Shown: positions 36,431-49,585 of the stretch, piece by piece
Layout of the letters: each line of letters starts with the position of its first letter
How positions within the stretch are numbered: the stretch's first letter is position 1
Source of the DNA: Blasia pusilla
Lineage: Eukaryota > Marchantiophyta > Marchantiopsida > Blasiales
Reading direction: 5' to 3'
DNA length: 64,000 bases
NCBI GenBank assembly: GCA_050084515.1
Contig: CM114271.1
Coordinates: 30,008,001 to 30,072,000 of the forward strand
Position numbers and translations under genes: made by a program
The notes under the pieces: generated by a model
Told to the model about the DNA's origin: nothing
Seen by the model: only the letters and a program-made list of their open reading frames with translations
Database searches by the model: none

Positions 36431-39400
36431 TGATTAATGTCCGATATGTATTTGAATGAACAATGATAAATTCAAAGTCTCCGTTGGGCTTAAAGGGTTG
36501 CTAATTCAATATTCCGGTAATGTTACACTTCATAGTTGATTTCAATGAATTTCTATTTAGGGTGAGAAATTTGGAGCTAAATCATCAAATTTTCATCAGA
36601 AGTTTTTTTTTGGATTTTTAATTACTCTTTCAATTTGTTTTATCTCTGATTTTCCATTTCTAGGTTTTCAATCGTTATATTTATTTCACCATATTTCACT
36701 TGAGTGATATTGGGATGAGTAAGATAGCATTGGAAAGCTTGTAATAATCCAATTCAGAAAACACTAGAAATCTTGCCAAACACAAGGAAAACTATTGAAG
36801 TATGACCATAATTGTCAAATAACGACTTTGATTGAGAGCTTCAAGTAATTGCCCAAGTAGGATACTTACAAAACAACTAAAGATTTCTAGAATCTATGGC
36901 TAATTTACTTAAACTAAAGGCGCGTCATGCAAATTTTTTGGCCCAAAAAGTATAATCAACTGAGTGGTTTGATTGATGATCCTTTTTTTATTAGACATCG
37001 TATTGTTTAAAATTAAAAGTGACCATTTGTTATTTAGATAAAAGTTTCATTTGTGTGTCCAACTAAGTGTTTTTGCAATGAAGCTAGCAAGGGGAAATCA
37101 CTATCATTGGAGTTTGGTGGTGGTTTCAAGTGTATTTTCACATACTAGGACAATTTTAATAAACTTTGGAGAATTCCCATTCTTTGAATTTAGAGTTTTT
37201 TTTCCTTAATTCTCTTTTTTTAGGGTCATACCTACTCTTAGCTCTACTATAATATCTATGCCCTATGCTCATCCATAGACTATTGTGCTTGACATAGCCT
37301 CTAACCTCCATATCCCCCTCCCACAAGGTAGACTTCATTTAAGGGCCTTGGGAACAAAATGTCATTAATATAGTTATCCAACATCTATGGCAACATCACA
37401 TGATAACAACATGCTTACTTTATTACAACTCAAAATCAAACTAATATTCATGCATCTTTGATAGATATTGAAATTCAAGAAACTAAATGTTTACAAATGA
37501 AATTGGAAATTCTAATTGAAAACCGTACATTATCATAGTTATACATTAGATTTTAATTTTCCAACATGATATTCCTCTATGATTGAATCTAATCATATGT
37601 TTTTGGTATCCTACCTACAAGCGCTTCATCATAAAGGATATAATGCTACTATAATAGTATGCAAGCCAATCTTTCTTCTATAGGAACCGTATGGATATCT
37701 AATCACTTCCTTACTTACTTAGATTTTTCGATAGGAGGATGCTATAAGTGTTTGGAGAACTTTTAGGGCCTAGCTATTTTGAGTGCCCCATGCATATTCT
37801 AATATTTCCACAATCCTCTTGGCCGATTGCCTTTGGCAGTATGGGTCTTCTCTTGACAAAGTTAATGGCCCATATGGCTATTTTAGGTAGTTAGGCCCTA
37901 TGAGCATCACTTCTTTGATCTAGATTCTTTGTTAGAAATAGATCCCTCCTACTTCGGTCGGTGGCTCCAGTTGATGAAGGCTGTTTCCCATCATAATCTT
38001 GTCTCAGGGCATGTAGAGAGTTTCTCTTCTAGAGGTTAGGATGGATCTCTAAACTCTCTTCCTTGGTTGTCTATGGTCTGTATGGGCTCAAATCTATTTA
38101 ATGGATGCCCACTTAATGATGTTTTTTTTAGACACTATGTTTGAAGAAGGTATTCCTATGGAGGTTCAAGTCCATATTTGCTCATGACTCAAGAAGGGGA
38201 GCAATTCATAGATGGATGCTCTCCCCCTCATTTTCCACATTTTTTGTTACATCTTTACTATAACGACAAGATTTAATTTATGCCTCTTCTAAACATCTAC
38301 AATTGGTTTAGTGCATTATGTGCGTCATTGAAGCTTGGATTTTCTTTGTTTGCATTTAAAATGCTATCCAAGAGGGGGTGAGTGGATAACCACTCACAAT
38401 GGTGTGCAAGACATCATATTCGGCAAAACATATGAGAGCAACATAAATGCCTAAGAGAATGATATTACTCCATTCAAGATTCCCTCATTCAAACATCCTT
38501 ATACTTGGTGAGGGACATTGACATGATGAAGATTGACATTATAATTATCAGGGCACATGTGATAGCATGGGGAGATTGCTACAATCGCACTGTCAAAAGA
38601 CAAGAATCAACTTTATAGTTGCCTCACAAATGACATCATCTAATTTCAGTAATCACAAGAACAAATGGGACCATATGCAAAAGCTGAAGCACTTTCCTTT
38701 TGCCAATGGTCAGACACACCCACATTCCTCAAAGTGGAGGTCATCTCCTCCACTTGATTAGGTTGTTTTAATCTAAAACACTTCTTTATTATACAAAATG
38801 GATCCCTATTGTTTTGCATCTTTGCAAACTAAACAGCATCTCTATTGGACTCATGTTCTAAGAGATGCCATTGCTGAAAGCCTTTGTGATGGTAATCATG
38901 TTTCTTCAGATGTAATTAATATTATTTTCTTTTGTTGTTGAAGGTAGATTTTAAGACTTTTTCTTTTTCATTCTCCTTTTTTTATTGAAGGTGCTCAAAA
39001 TCAAGAATTCTCTCCTAACAATACGAAGTTTCTAGTGGTCTTCTACCTCCCCTTCCCACTCCCCACCCCCTTTAGAGATATTAGAGATACACCTTGAGAT
39101 ATCAGTGTTTATGAAAAAAGATCTAATTAGATATAACACCACAGAAGCAGTTCTAACACACATAAGAGCAGTTACTGGAGGATTCATTTATCATTCACTA
39201 TCCAATGTAGGCTAACAGTTTGTAAGAATCACGAAGAAAGCTCACACTGTAAAACAAGACCGGTCTGTTTTACATCCTTTGCGTCCCACACATCAACTGC
39301 CAAAAAAAGCTCACATAGGGCCCAATCATCATTTTGAATACACTGCACGTTGTATACCATGCCAAAGCTCCGTAAGCTTGGAAGAAGCTTCGTCTTAGTG

Positions 39401-39501
39401 GAGTTCCAGCTGACTGGCTTCGTGAGTCCCTTAGACTGCTCATACCTTACATGGAAAACGGGACGACTTCACTACTCCCTTTCTCAGTCCCAATGTTTTC
39501 T
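36431..39501. other. AT-rich intergenic DNA, no gene seen
   Basis: No domain was recognised on either strand. Open frames are short. The part right of about 39.2 kb rises in GC and would include the 3' UTR of the phosphatase-like gene. Confidence 0.35.
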
Positions 39502-41756
39502 TCAAAGCCAGGCAGGATGTGCAACTGGTATGCGAACAAGATCTGTGTCAAATAGTTCAATAAACTGCACCAACACAAATAGATCGTTCAGTAAACACGA
39601 TCAGATCCAATCATGGACTTCAAGACGATCAGATTTTACATCGCTGCATTGTGATGCAGAGTCATTATGGTCCCATGAATAGCTGCTGCGGCCATCATCC
39701 AGACAGAGATTGGTAACCAAAGGGGTGGATGATCCTCTTTAATTGGAATGAATCTAGTAATTCAGCACAAGCAAGGCAAGGTAATATCTATTGTATAATA
39801 GAAGCGTCGAAGTCACTGCACTGTGGGAATGTGGCAAGTCCTGACATTTAGTCTTTCATGCACATGGAGACAGGGTCTTTCAGAAAGATTGAAATACAGT
39901 CCAACTGAAAATTAGGTTGAAACTCAAGTCAGAAATAGGGCTGAACTTCATGTGGACTGAATCTAGAGAGTTACAGAGATTTGCAGGAGATCCCAACAAA
40001 GTCGTCACAAAAAAGCACCAAGATACTTAAACTAGAGAGAAGCTGTTCTTCTAAGGTGTGAGACTCTTCTTCCCACACTGTAGACTCATAGGCAATATCT
40101 GATGAAAACTCCACTGGCAAACGAACATTGAATATGCATAACTCTGAAGACAAGGACTAAGTACCTGCTCATTCAAGAGTCGGACCTTTATACCAGCATA
40201 CCGTCGATACTCCTCGAATATAGCTGTGAGATTCCACCTTTGCAGCTTTCTCAAGCAGCCAATGACAGTGCCTGCCTCCAGTTCCCGCCCACTCTGGTTG
40301 TCAGTGACAATCAGCTCAGGGCTCCACGATGCTCCAAGGTCGCTACACTTGCTCTACGGCATCTTTCTAATGAAATTGACGGCTATGACCCACCACAAGA
40401 ACATCTATCCTCCAGTCAAACATATACCCCACTCACCAGTTCTGTGGCGCCCTAAACTGCACATTACATGCAGCGGGTAGTACTGCGGAGAGAGAATCAC
40501 CTAGACCAGAAACAACGAAATAGATCATTTGTTCAATGCACCAATATAGTGAAGAAACTCTGTGCACAGTACTCTCTGATTACGGCTTTTGTATTAACTA
40601 CAAAAACCCAAGAGTAGTCTGAATAATGAAGAATGCGAAAGAGGCACAGCCACAGGCTTTTTGTCGCTCTGTCAGGTCCAGGCATACTTCCAGCGGTGGC
40701 AGTATAAGGAGCTTCAAGACATGAAACATACCTGTAATGCAGACAGAACCTCCGCTTCTGACATCGGACTGGGAGGGTTGCCAGTTTGTTCCTCTGCTCC
40801 GGATGGTCTCACTAGATCAATGCCTTGGTCGACCAGAAAGTTTATGCTGCGGTCAAAAAACTTGGTCATGTCACAAGCAGGTTCTAAAACATCATCCCAG
40901 CTTACATGAGTACTGATCCATAGATCCTAATGCAATCAAAAGACTCTCAGCAAGTCACTCAGTGGATTCAATCCAAATTTTTTTGAGCATGATTGAGGCA
41001 GAAAAAAACATATGGTGGACTTTCTATATGCCGTAGACCTCCAAAAACAGAGTGCAAAAAGTTGATACAGTCCTGAGTCGAGGATCACTCGGTTCGCGTG
41101 TCTAAGTCAGAAACAGAAGCGAATAGAAAATAATTAGGCGAGCAAATCAGCGGTAATCAACTAGGCATTCTCAATGTCACAGACATGACCTATTGCAATT
41201 TTTTCCAAGCGCGTGCCATCAGTCCCAATTAATTCATGGATCTATCCTATGTTAGCGATTGATGAACGAGAACGAGTCCCTAGTCCTTATGAGAAAACAG
41301 GTAATTGAGTGGGTCCCAATTTCACAGCTTTCGTTGACATTTCTTCCTGAACTGACATTCTCTCCGCCCCTATGGAAGATTAAGTAACCTATGGTTTTGA
41401 CGATCTTACTCACACTTTGAATCCCTATTTTGGAAAAAGCATGCAACAGTCATAATCTCCGGACTCGGCCACAGACACGAACTTTTTGCAGAAATGTTGC
41501 TTGAATGGAAGAAAAAGGCACCATCTCCCTAACAGAGAAACCAGGTTTCCTGATATGCACTATGTACAAAGTCAAAGCATATGCGTTCAGAAAGAGGACC
41601 GTACAAGGGCTGCGAGGGCTCCTCGTGAGAGAGGTAGATGACGGTCTTCAAATTGAGACGCTCCAGGAAGGGAAAATTCAGCTGATGGCACTGTCCAGAT
41701 CTGCTGAGATCGTGCTCTACCATGCCGTAGTTGCAGGGCGGCACGAAATAAGACAT
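39502..41756 (-). CDS. Siw14/OCA-type (PFA-DSP) phosphatase-like protein, probable pseudoenzyme
   Basis: Member of the plant-and-fungi atypical dual-specificity phosphatase family; active members remove phosphate from inositol pyrophosphates or phosphotyrosine. Exons: 41756-41605, 40912-40732, 40353-40165, 39564-39502; 194 aa. Family blocks: [75 protein letters not shown], then [13 protein letters not shown] and a C-terminal HPAWL. The start ATG follows an in-frame TAG, so the N terminus is secure. The P-loop, normally HCxxGxxRTG, reads [13 protein letters not shown]: the catalytic Cys is Asn and the Arg is displaced. A regulatory or scaffold role, as suggested for some fungal OCA proteins, is an inference. 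Exons 2 and 3 acceptors are chosen by phase and could shift by a few codons. Confidence 0.85.
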
Positions 41757-42878
41757 TTTCTGCTACCCCAGTGATTCTCAAGCGACTGCAGATGTACTCC
41801 CTTCACGCGTCTCTTGACAAAACATTCTTCCCAACTTCCTCTCGACTACTCCTGCTTCTGCAATTCCCTTCCCTCCCCGTCACTGACTCGCATTGAATGG
41901 GAACAACATGTAAAAACTGCGCACCCTTCTTCTTCAATCCTTCTCGTCAGCACTGGCTCTGCACTTCTACGCCAAATGCTTGTCGTCTCCAAAATTCGCA
42001 ATACCTAGAGTAAATTACAGTTTCATAGCTTCTGCACCCAACAGCGTGCACATATCATCATCACCGTCATCATCCCATCACGATTTGCGCGACACCGGAA
42101 TAACCCGAGCCTTTCATCACTCGTCTTGTCTTCAGAGTGCCCGACTCTGAGTCTCATAATTTCACAATTTCCCCTACCTTTGTTCTTTTTCTTGCTGTAC
42201 ACTGACGACCAGCGGCATGGAATAGTTTCCTGAAAGTCAAGAATTCTGAGAAATCCGGGTCTAGTCTAGTTAGTTGGGTCTCCAATTTGGCCATGTGACG
42301 TTTTACACCCTTTAGGGGTCGATTCCATGGCAAGTTTCTTGGGGTCACGCGACCCCAAGAAACTTTATCCGGCTGCAACAGCCAGCGCGTTCAGCCAGGA
42401 CATGCGGAATTGCGCCGGTCTCCTCCCCGGTCAGGTCATTCGGTTACTCTACGCTATCAACGGAAACCTGTATCTTTTCTAATAGTAATCGGTCCTGTAT
42501 CTTTTCATAGGGCATGAGGACGTCGCGTCTTTCTAGCGCCCAAGAATAATAGTCGCAGTGAATTACAAGGACCCGGGAAAAAACTGAGGACGCTATCATA
42601 AATCAAGGACTTTGACCATTTCAGAAATATATTAACCGTAGGACGTAACTGCCAGGGTCGTCACTTCGAGTTAGTCCATGGAATGGCGCTCTCATTCTCG
42701 AAATAAAATTAGGCTCACGGGTAGTGTAGTGCGAGGGTTTAAATTATCAAGATCCTTATGGTTCATAAGATGAACAATTTTATTTGCTGAAAGTGTGAGG
42801 CGGAAAAACAGAGAGATGTTTGAAAAAGGAAGGTGTACTCTCAAATAATATACAAAAATAAATTTTGTTCTAAGATCA
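41757..42878 (-). promoter_or_regulatory. Upstream region of the OCA-like gene
   Basis: The 41757-42450 part has host-gene-like composition and probably contains the 5' UTR and promoter. No exon with a recognisable protein was found, and no specific element is assigned. Confidence 0.35.
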
Positions 42879-43085
42879 CTAGTAGGCAGCCCATGCCATG
42901 CAGGGGAGTGAAGGGTCTAATCATGTTGCACAAAAAGAAAATTTCTTGTTGCATATAGAGGGAAAATATTTTCTTGTTTTATGTAGAATAGAAAACATTT
43001 TCTTGCTACCCGGTTGCCACATGTCAAACAAAGAGGAGTTTGCAAATTAGATGATGAAAGACCATGTAATTTTTGAAGATATATA
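42879..43085 (-). mobile_element. Non-autonomous Helitron, family A copy 5
   Basis: The minus-strand 3' end has a near-perfect hairpin (plus strand cccatgccatgcagggg, 42890-42906) and CTAG at 42882-42879. Its interior (ttcttgctacccggttgccac, then catgtcaaa) matches the copy at 34766-35095. The 5' end near 43085 is degenerate. Confidence 0.6.
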
Positions 43086-43459
43086 TGCCCAATACTCTTA
43101 TGCCACACATTTAGTTTTGTGACTTTTTGGCCAATATCCTACGTCTACTATACTCCTCTTGAACGTCAATCTCTAGTGTTGCGGAAGCGTATGTTTAGTA
43201 GGGCATGCTCTCACTACTGACTGCATCCAAACACAATCCCATTAATCTGGTCTAGATGAATTAGCCTTCCAACTCACTGAATTCTCAACTCGGCACTCCA
43301 TCAAGCTCAACCTTCCTAGTTTCCCACTTTCCAACGCAGGTTAGTCTTTTGAGACTTGGGACACACTTTCTAGATATTCCAAGCATCCAAAATGATGTTC
43401 GCATGGCGGGCGGTCCCAACTATCCAATAGACCTCATATGAGCCCCTAAAAAAGATCCA

Positions 43460-44142
43460 CTTAAATGAGTCGCAAGTTGGAATCCAAAAGTGGCCTCCGA
43501 AATCCACTCTATTGGACTTGGTTTGGGTTGCGAATCCTAACGCCAAACTTTCGATCCATTATGTGCCTTTGGTTCGCCCCACAACGCCCCAAAATGGGGT
43601 TTGAGTCCCAAGCATTCCTAGATACCTTCCCCCTTACTAGTACTTATGGGTTTCTCCGCCCTCCCCCTATCTTTTGGGAAAAAATTCTCGACCCTTCTTT
43701 TCGGGCCTCAACCCAACTCTGTGTATGGTCATTTTGGGCAGTTTCTCAACTTTTGTTTTTGCATTTTCTAAGATCTTTGGTGCTTTAGAAGTGGCTTTGC
43801 ATGAGCTTTCCAACGCCATCCTACTCGTTGGAAAAAAATCTTGGAACTAAAAGTTATGGTAAAAAATATAGACAAAACCCCAAACACTCATCAGGTTCCA
43901 AATCTGGTTCTCACCTCTTTGGAAACCACTCTTCCTAGACTCTACTCCTCTCAAGTCTCAATTCACGTTTGATTAAGGTTTCCTAGTTACGACCATAGAC
44001 GCATGTAATGCTCAACCTTGTTTGCGTCTCATATCGTGTGTCTCCTTCAAGAGACCTCTCTAATGTGCAAACCATCCTAGTGTGAGCCCACTACAGTTCT
44101 GATATTCCGCTTAACGCTCGTTTGGTTATGAGGGTCATGACA
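43460..44142 (-). repeat. 3' LTR of chromovirus remnant
   Basis: It is alignable throughout with 45440-46088. Shared blocks include ccctccccctatcttttggg, taagatctttggtgc, and agagacctctc followed by aatgtgcaa. Divergence is clearly visible, so the insertion is old. Confidence 0.75.
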
Positions 44143-44849
44143 CTTATCCCTCGTTAGAGATTGATTCCATCATCAACGACAACCTTCTAATGTAAAGTAT
44201 TTTTGGGAAGTTGATCCTTTGACATCAAATTGCATTCTAATAGCAAACCCATAATTCCTCTTTTGGCTCAATTCTTAGTTTGTTGCATCGGCCACTTAGC
44301 ATCTTTTAGTATCTCCTCTTCGATAAGTCTGGATCAGTTATTCGAAACTAATCTAACCTATCAAATAAGCTAACTAAGTCTGCTACCTAAGACTTCTCTT
44401 GCTTATGACTCGTAAACATCCCACATGTTTACAAGGTCCACAAGTCATACTACTTTGGGGTCGCTCTCATATTCGACTTTTGTGTGTCATTAAGTTCACT
44501 CATGCTATCACAAGTAGGATCACCCCAAGCCCCAAGATAGAGTGATATGCGCGCCGATGCTAGGGTGAGCCCAAGTGTTAGTCACCTAACACTTGGTCCT
44601 ATTCTAGGTGCTTATCCAAGATCTCATCTCAAATACTCCTTGTCTCTCCTCTTGACTTACATTCTAAGCATATGAGGAACTAACCATTGCCATGCACTAC
44701 CAAAACCAAATTGCAATCAACCACTAGCATCCGAATCCATGCATTCTTTTATTGCAACACTAGCCTGTTATAGTCACAATAGCCTTTCGCCCGAACTTCC
44801 TATGGTCACAAGTCATGTCCCTAGCTACTTCAAATACTAACACATGTGC

Positions 44850-45285
44850 TTTTCTTACATGCGCTTGAAGTCTCGTGACAACTCTTGCTTATATTCCAAA
44901 TCTTCGTCTATAATCCAAGTCACCTCTTTCATATGGTAGCCCTTCCATTTGACCAAGTACTCGTACTTCTTGGCCCATGTCTCAAACAAAAAATGGTCTC
45001 CACCTAGAATTCCGGTTCCTTGTTGACGATCACTAGTTGTAGTGTCAATACTTGCCTTCGCTCGGGATGCACATTATCTTGAAGATACTTCTTTAATGGT
45101 GACAGATGGAAAATCAGGTGAATCTTGAACTCTTCTAGCAACTCCAATGTATAAATATCCTCTAATGGGTTTGCCTTGATCACATACAGTTCAACATACT
45201 TGGAAGACACCTTTGTGGAAAACTCTTTCTGAAGAGTGAGATTCTTCACACTCAACCACACTAGCTCCCCTACTTGGAAACTCAC
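44850..45285 (-). pseudogene. Integrase C-terminus and chromodomain
   Basis: The frame at 45285-45004 reads FQVGELVWLSVKNL then FKIHLIFHLSPLKKYL, the gypsy integrase C-terminal GPY/F-like region. The next frame reads KKYEYLVKWKGYHMKEVTW and ends in KRM-stop near 44855, a chromodomain. Chromodomains target chromoviruses to modified histones. One frameshift separates the two parts. Confidence 0.8.
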
Positions 45286-45439
45286 TTAGCACTGATTCTT
45301 GTTAGCATGCTTAATGTACCTTAGTTGAGCCTTTGCAAGACTCCTTCTTTTCCCCCTTGTTTGGCTCTCGCATCTCCATTAACAAATCTTATGTAGTTTC
45401 TTGTTGGTTCCATGCCGATGTAGTACCCTTCGAAAGGGC

Positions 45440-46088
45440 CAAGTCCAGAGGCCCTTCTAGCTCATTTAAGTGGGTTTTGAATCTCGACGCCATACTTCCA
45501 ATCCATTTTGTGCCCTTGGTTCACCCCGCGGCGCCCCAAAGTAAGGTTTGAGTCCCAAGAAATCTTGCAGACCTTCCCCTTTACTAGTACCTCTAGAGTT
45601 CTCTACCCTCCCCCTATCTTTTGGGAAAAGACTCTCGGCCCCTCTTTTTGGGCCTCAATCCATCTCCCCCTATAGTTGTTTTTGGACAATTTATCATCTT
45701 CACCTTGTCATCTGTTAAGATCTTTGGTGCGTTAGAACCAACTTTGCATAAGATTTCCAACGCCACCTTACATATTCTAAGTACATCTTGGGACTCAAAG
45801 AAAAAATCCAAAATATAGTCTAAATTCCAAACTCTAATCACGTTACAAATGGAGTTCTCACCTCTTTGGCAGCCACTCTTCTTAGACTCGACTCCTCTCA
45901 AGTCTTGGTTTATGTTTGGTTTAGGTTTCCTAGTCACGACCATGAACGCATATAACGTTCAATCTTGTTCTTGTCTTATATCTTGTGTCACCTTTAAGAG
46001 ACCTCTCCAATGTGCAACCATCCTAGTGTAAGTCCACTAGAGTTCTAATGTTCCGCTTGGCGCTTGATTGGTTATTAGGGTTGCGACA
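45440..46088 (-). repeat. 5' LTR of chromovirus remnant
   Basis: Partner of 43460-44142, with the same TGTC start on the minus strand. Sequence between 45290 and 45440 would hold the primer-binding site, but I could not identify one. Confidence 0.72.
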
Positions 46089-47939
46089 GCTAATTTGATT
46101 ATACATTGTTGTTTGAATCTTTGGCATAAAAAAACTAATTTGAACATTATTCCATATCTTTTTACTTTAATTATCATAGTCTGGTCATCCCTTATTTCAA
46201 TGAAACAACCATATGTGTTAAATTTCACATAATAACCTTGTTTTACTATCTCTCCTATAGAGATCAAGTCTAGAAGTGTATGAAGCCAATTCGAAAACCT
46301 TCGATATAAACAATGAAATTAGGATTATGTGGGGAGAATTTTGAGAGAAGGCATGACGAAGATCATGACTTGCATTTACTAGTTTGGACTTGAAGGTGTT
46401 ATATACAAAGTTGCTCCAAAAACTATGTATAAGCCAGAACCATTTGAGAAACACGACCTGTGATATGGTTATCAGAGTTGAGAGAAGGGAGTAGACTAGA
46501 TGGAAATGTTTGGCTGAAGCTCAAAGGACATGGAAATTTGCAATTAAAAAATAATTCACTCTTGGGATCATCTTACTTCGTGTGATATGTTGATTAGAGA
46601 ACATTGTATTCTTCAGAAATAGAATGGTGAGAATAGATAATGGGCATATTGTATGCATAAAGGATACAAAAAATTAGAATAAGAGTCAATAGTTGTTCTT
46701 ATGCAAAGCATAACTCCTTGAATATGGCCGCATAAGAAACTAAATTAAATAAGTTTTTCATATTGACTTTAATCATTACCAAATTTGGATGAGTATCATG
46801 ATTTTGATATTCCATAAAGCGTTGCCTCACAACCTATAAGGGCGGACACTCCAAACTAGTGTGGAAATAAGTGAGCATTGAAGTGGGGATGAAACTACAA
46901 GCAAAAGGATCGAGTAACCAAGAAATCTAAATACCTCTCAAACAGCCAAAGGGTGAAACACTAGTAGAAGGCTTATAAATAGCCAATAATCACTTATGAA
47001 CCTAGAGATAGGATATGTTAGATGACTTCTTGCAATATATGCACACATCTTATAAAGAGAGATAAACCAATCCATAGAATATATTGGGATAAAGCAATCG
47101 TGGAGATACTAAAAACCATGCTTAAAAGCTAAAATTTTTTAATAAGAAAGAAACATGAATAAACACGCTCGTAGAAACCTAAAAGTTAAGTTCAAAGTCA
47201 AGATCTAGTGTAGGATCTTCCACAAAAGAGGATGCATGGCCACTTGAAGGAGGGTGAATTCGAAGAGCATGTAATAGTGCCAATTTATCTCCAATTCAAA
47301 TAATTGGAGAAAGAGATCCCAATGCTCAAGCCATCGTATAAAATCATCAAATTTCCCCAAAATTTGGCTACATTGAAGGCATTGTTGCATTGAAAGCCTC
47401 CCATGATTGACATGTTGAGTGAGGGCGAGCCATCGCTAAGGCGTGTGCTGAAAGAAAATACTCATTCTAGAGATTATTCTAATCCCCAGACGTACAACAT
47501 TGAATATGCAAGTAGGTTTCGTGATGGTTGGTTGCACTTTTGATACCTCTTGAGTGAGGACTAAAACCTACTAGCTAAAGAGTAATAGGAGCTAATAGAC
47601 ATAAGTTTATATGGGATCATGCACTTATCCTTTGAATGGGAAAATCTACACTTGTTGGATGATGGGAAAAAAAGAAATAGAGCTACAACTAAGACAAAAA
47701 AGATAGGGATGGAAAGAGCAAAAGAGATTAATTAAGTTCAAGTATGTCCAAGCATTTGATATAGGAATTGCAATAGGAGGGGATATGGGTTTAGGGATTG
47801 AAGGCCTATGGATGGATTAATAATATCGTAGTTATCTTTGATCTCATTACGACTCAAATCTATATCACAAGGTATAAATGTAGATGAAGGGTTATAAAGG
47901 GAAGAGATATCAAATGAATGAGATGATAATGGATGATAA
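46089..47939. other. AT-rich DNA, no gene seen
   Basis: No domain or repeat terminus could be supported. It probably consists of eroded transposons. Confidence 0.35.
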
Positions 47940-48127
47940 ACTATATAATTAAAAGTGGATGGGGTTAGAGAAACCCTCCTCTGGTGTTGACACATGTCGT
48001 TTCAACCCCCCTCCGATGTTGACATGTGTCAAATTTAAGAGAATAACTAAATTAACAAGATCAAGGATTAACCGGATGACTAGAATGCCTTTCCCCTCAC
48101 CAATGTATAGCACGGGCATCACACTAG
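47940..48127 (+). mobile_element. Non-autonomous Helitron, family A copy 6
   Basis: It starts actatataattaaaagtgg and runs ggggttagagaaaccctcct, matching the start of copy 1 (ggggttagggaagtcctcac). It ends agcacgggcatcacactagt with CTAG at 48124-48127 followed by T. Inside is an imperfect direct repeat of tgttgacacatgtc and tgttgacatgtgtc. Confidence 0.6.
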
Positions 48128-48384
48128 TGTGGATTAAGTAAGGTAGGGAAGGAGGTTTAGGAGAGGGGATAATAGTATATAAGATAGGAGTTGGAAGCAA
48201 AGGTTCATATAAAGTATGTGAGGATGGAAAAATAATAATATTCTATAATTATAGATAAGAGGTTATGATGGAAGGAGGACATTTCAAACTATAAACATTA
48301 TTTTTGGGTCCATTATGTATCAAAAGATTGATAAAAACAAGAGGAATATGTGTGCAATTCCAGAATCTGTGAAATTGAGTCTAA

Positions 48385-48425
48385 TCTATATTATTATTGA
48401 ATAGGGCTTCCTAAATTATCGAGTC
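48385..48425 (+). repeat. Isolated family A Helitron 5' end
   Basis: A|TCTATATTATTATTGAATAGG is almost identical to the 5' end of copies 1 and 3. No matching 3' end was found downstream, so this is a truncated copy. Confidence 0.4.
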
Positions 48426-48601
48426 TTACTGTGTTATACGTATGCCTTGCTTACCAATTTGGGAAATAAATTAGATTTCCGTTTCAATTTCCAAAGCAAG
48501 GTAGAAGAATATCCAAGATATTTGAGTTGATTCACAATTATGTGTGGACAATATCATAATATAGCCTTAGTGGTTGTCAATAGTTTATTTTGTTTATTAA
48601 T

Positions 48602-48918
48602 GACTTCTCTATGTATAAATGGATATACTTTCTAAAAGCCAAGTTAAAATAAGTATTCTCAATGTTTGAAACATTCATAATTCTCATAGAAAAGCAGACT
48701 AGACAATATAATCTCAAATTGCGTTGTGATGGAGGAGGAGAGTACTTTTCAACAGAGTTTGATGACTACTTACATCAAAATGGCATCCAACAATAAAAGA
48801 CTTGCCATTTCATTCCACAAGAAACTAGAGTGGTTGAGCAAAATAATCGACATTTTATTGAAGCGACACATACTATGATAAATGAGAAGAACATGCTTAA
48901 GGTGTATTTGGCAAAGAT
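48602..48918 (+). pseudogene. Ty1/copia integrase fragment
   Basis: It reads DFSMYKWIYFLKAK, LRCDGGGEYFSTEF then DDYLHQNGI, PQETRVVEQNNRHF and MINEKNML, the copia integrase core (normally LRxDNGGEY and TPQQNGVxERKNR). The catalytic Asp and Glu positions are still recognisable. Internal stops are present and no other copia domain is evident nearby. Confidence 0.72.
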
Positions 48919-48930
48919 TGTAGCGTGCGC

Positions 48931-49585
48931 AATCTTTGGGAAGTATTTGGGCTGAGAATTCTACCACCACCAATGTCCACCATCCCATTTCACAATTTTC
49001 TTCTCCTCCAACCCTACTTCTATTAGAGCTCAAACAAGTGTCCTTAAGAGGAAGAGCTCTATTTTAATCGATAGTTTCCCACTTCGGATTGTGTGGAATT
49101 TTCCTTTAGTTTGATAGAGTTTCTAGTAGATTTCCAAAGAGTTTGACGAAGTGAGTTGTCATTGCTCTAGCCAATGACAAAGAAGAATTTGCGTTGGAGG
49201 ATTTGAAAGTCCCATTCTCTTCGAATTCGTGCAAATTAAAATGTGAAGAGGGCATATTGCTTTCCTCGCTAGCATTTTTTGCTTACCTCTTTGATTAACA
49301 CCAATTTCCTCCACTTGGTCACCATTAGTTAAGATTTCCCGTGGACTCCATATCACACGAGTTGTTGCATTGCAATTCAGCCAAGACCATTGGATGCTTT
49401 CCAACATCTATTTGTCTGGGTTTTATTGATCCATGATTTCAAAGCTCATGATAGAAAGTGAGATCACAATTGAGAGAAAATGTCTTCTTATTGTACCAAA
49501 AAACCTACAACGAGTGTTCATGACCAATTGGGAGCAATGTGGTCCCTTGAAAGAAGAGTTGTGATCTTTGTTCAAATGTGGACTG
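48931..49585. other. Intergenic DNA beside the methyltransferase retroelement
   Basis: No supported gene or repeat end. Confidence 0.3.

Larger units (their letters stand above)
43460..46088 (-). mobile_element. Ty3/gypsy chromovirus remnant with two LTRs
   Basis: Two similar direct repeats flank a short interior that encodes the end of integrase and a chromodomain on the minus strand. Most of the internal region (Gag, PR, RT, RH, IN core) is missing, so the element is internally deleted. Both LTRs begin TGTC on the minus strand (44142 and 46088). Confidence 0.75.

Noticed and set aside
41505-41774. Plus-strand 89-codon open frame
   Set aside because: Antisense of the first OCA-like exon, which has clear family motifs on the minus strand.
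42154-42378. Minus-strand 74-codon frame upstream of the OCA-like gene
   Set aside because: An in-frame stop precedes the OCA-like start ATG and no domain is visible; more likely 5' UTR or promoter.
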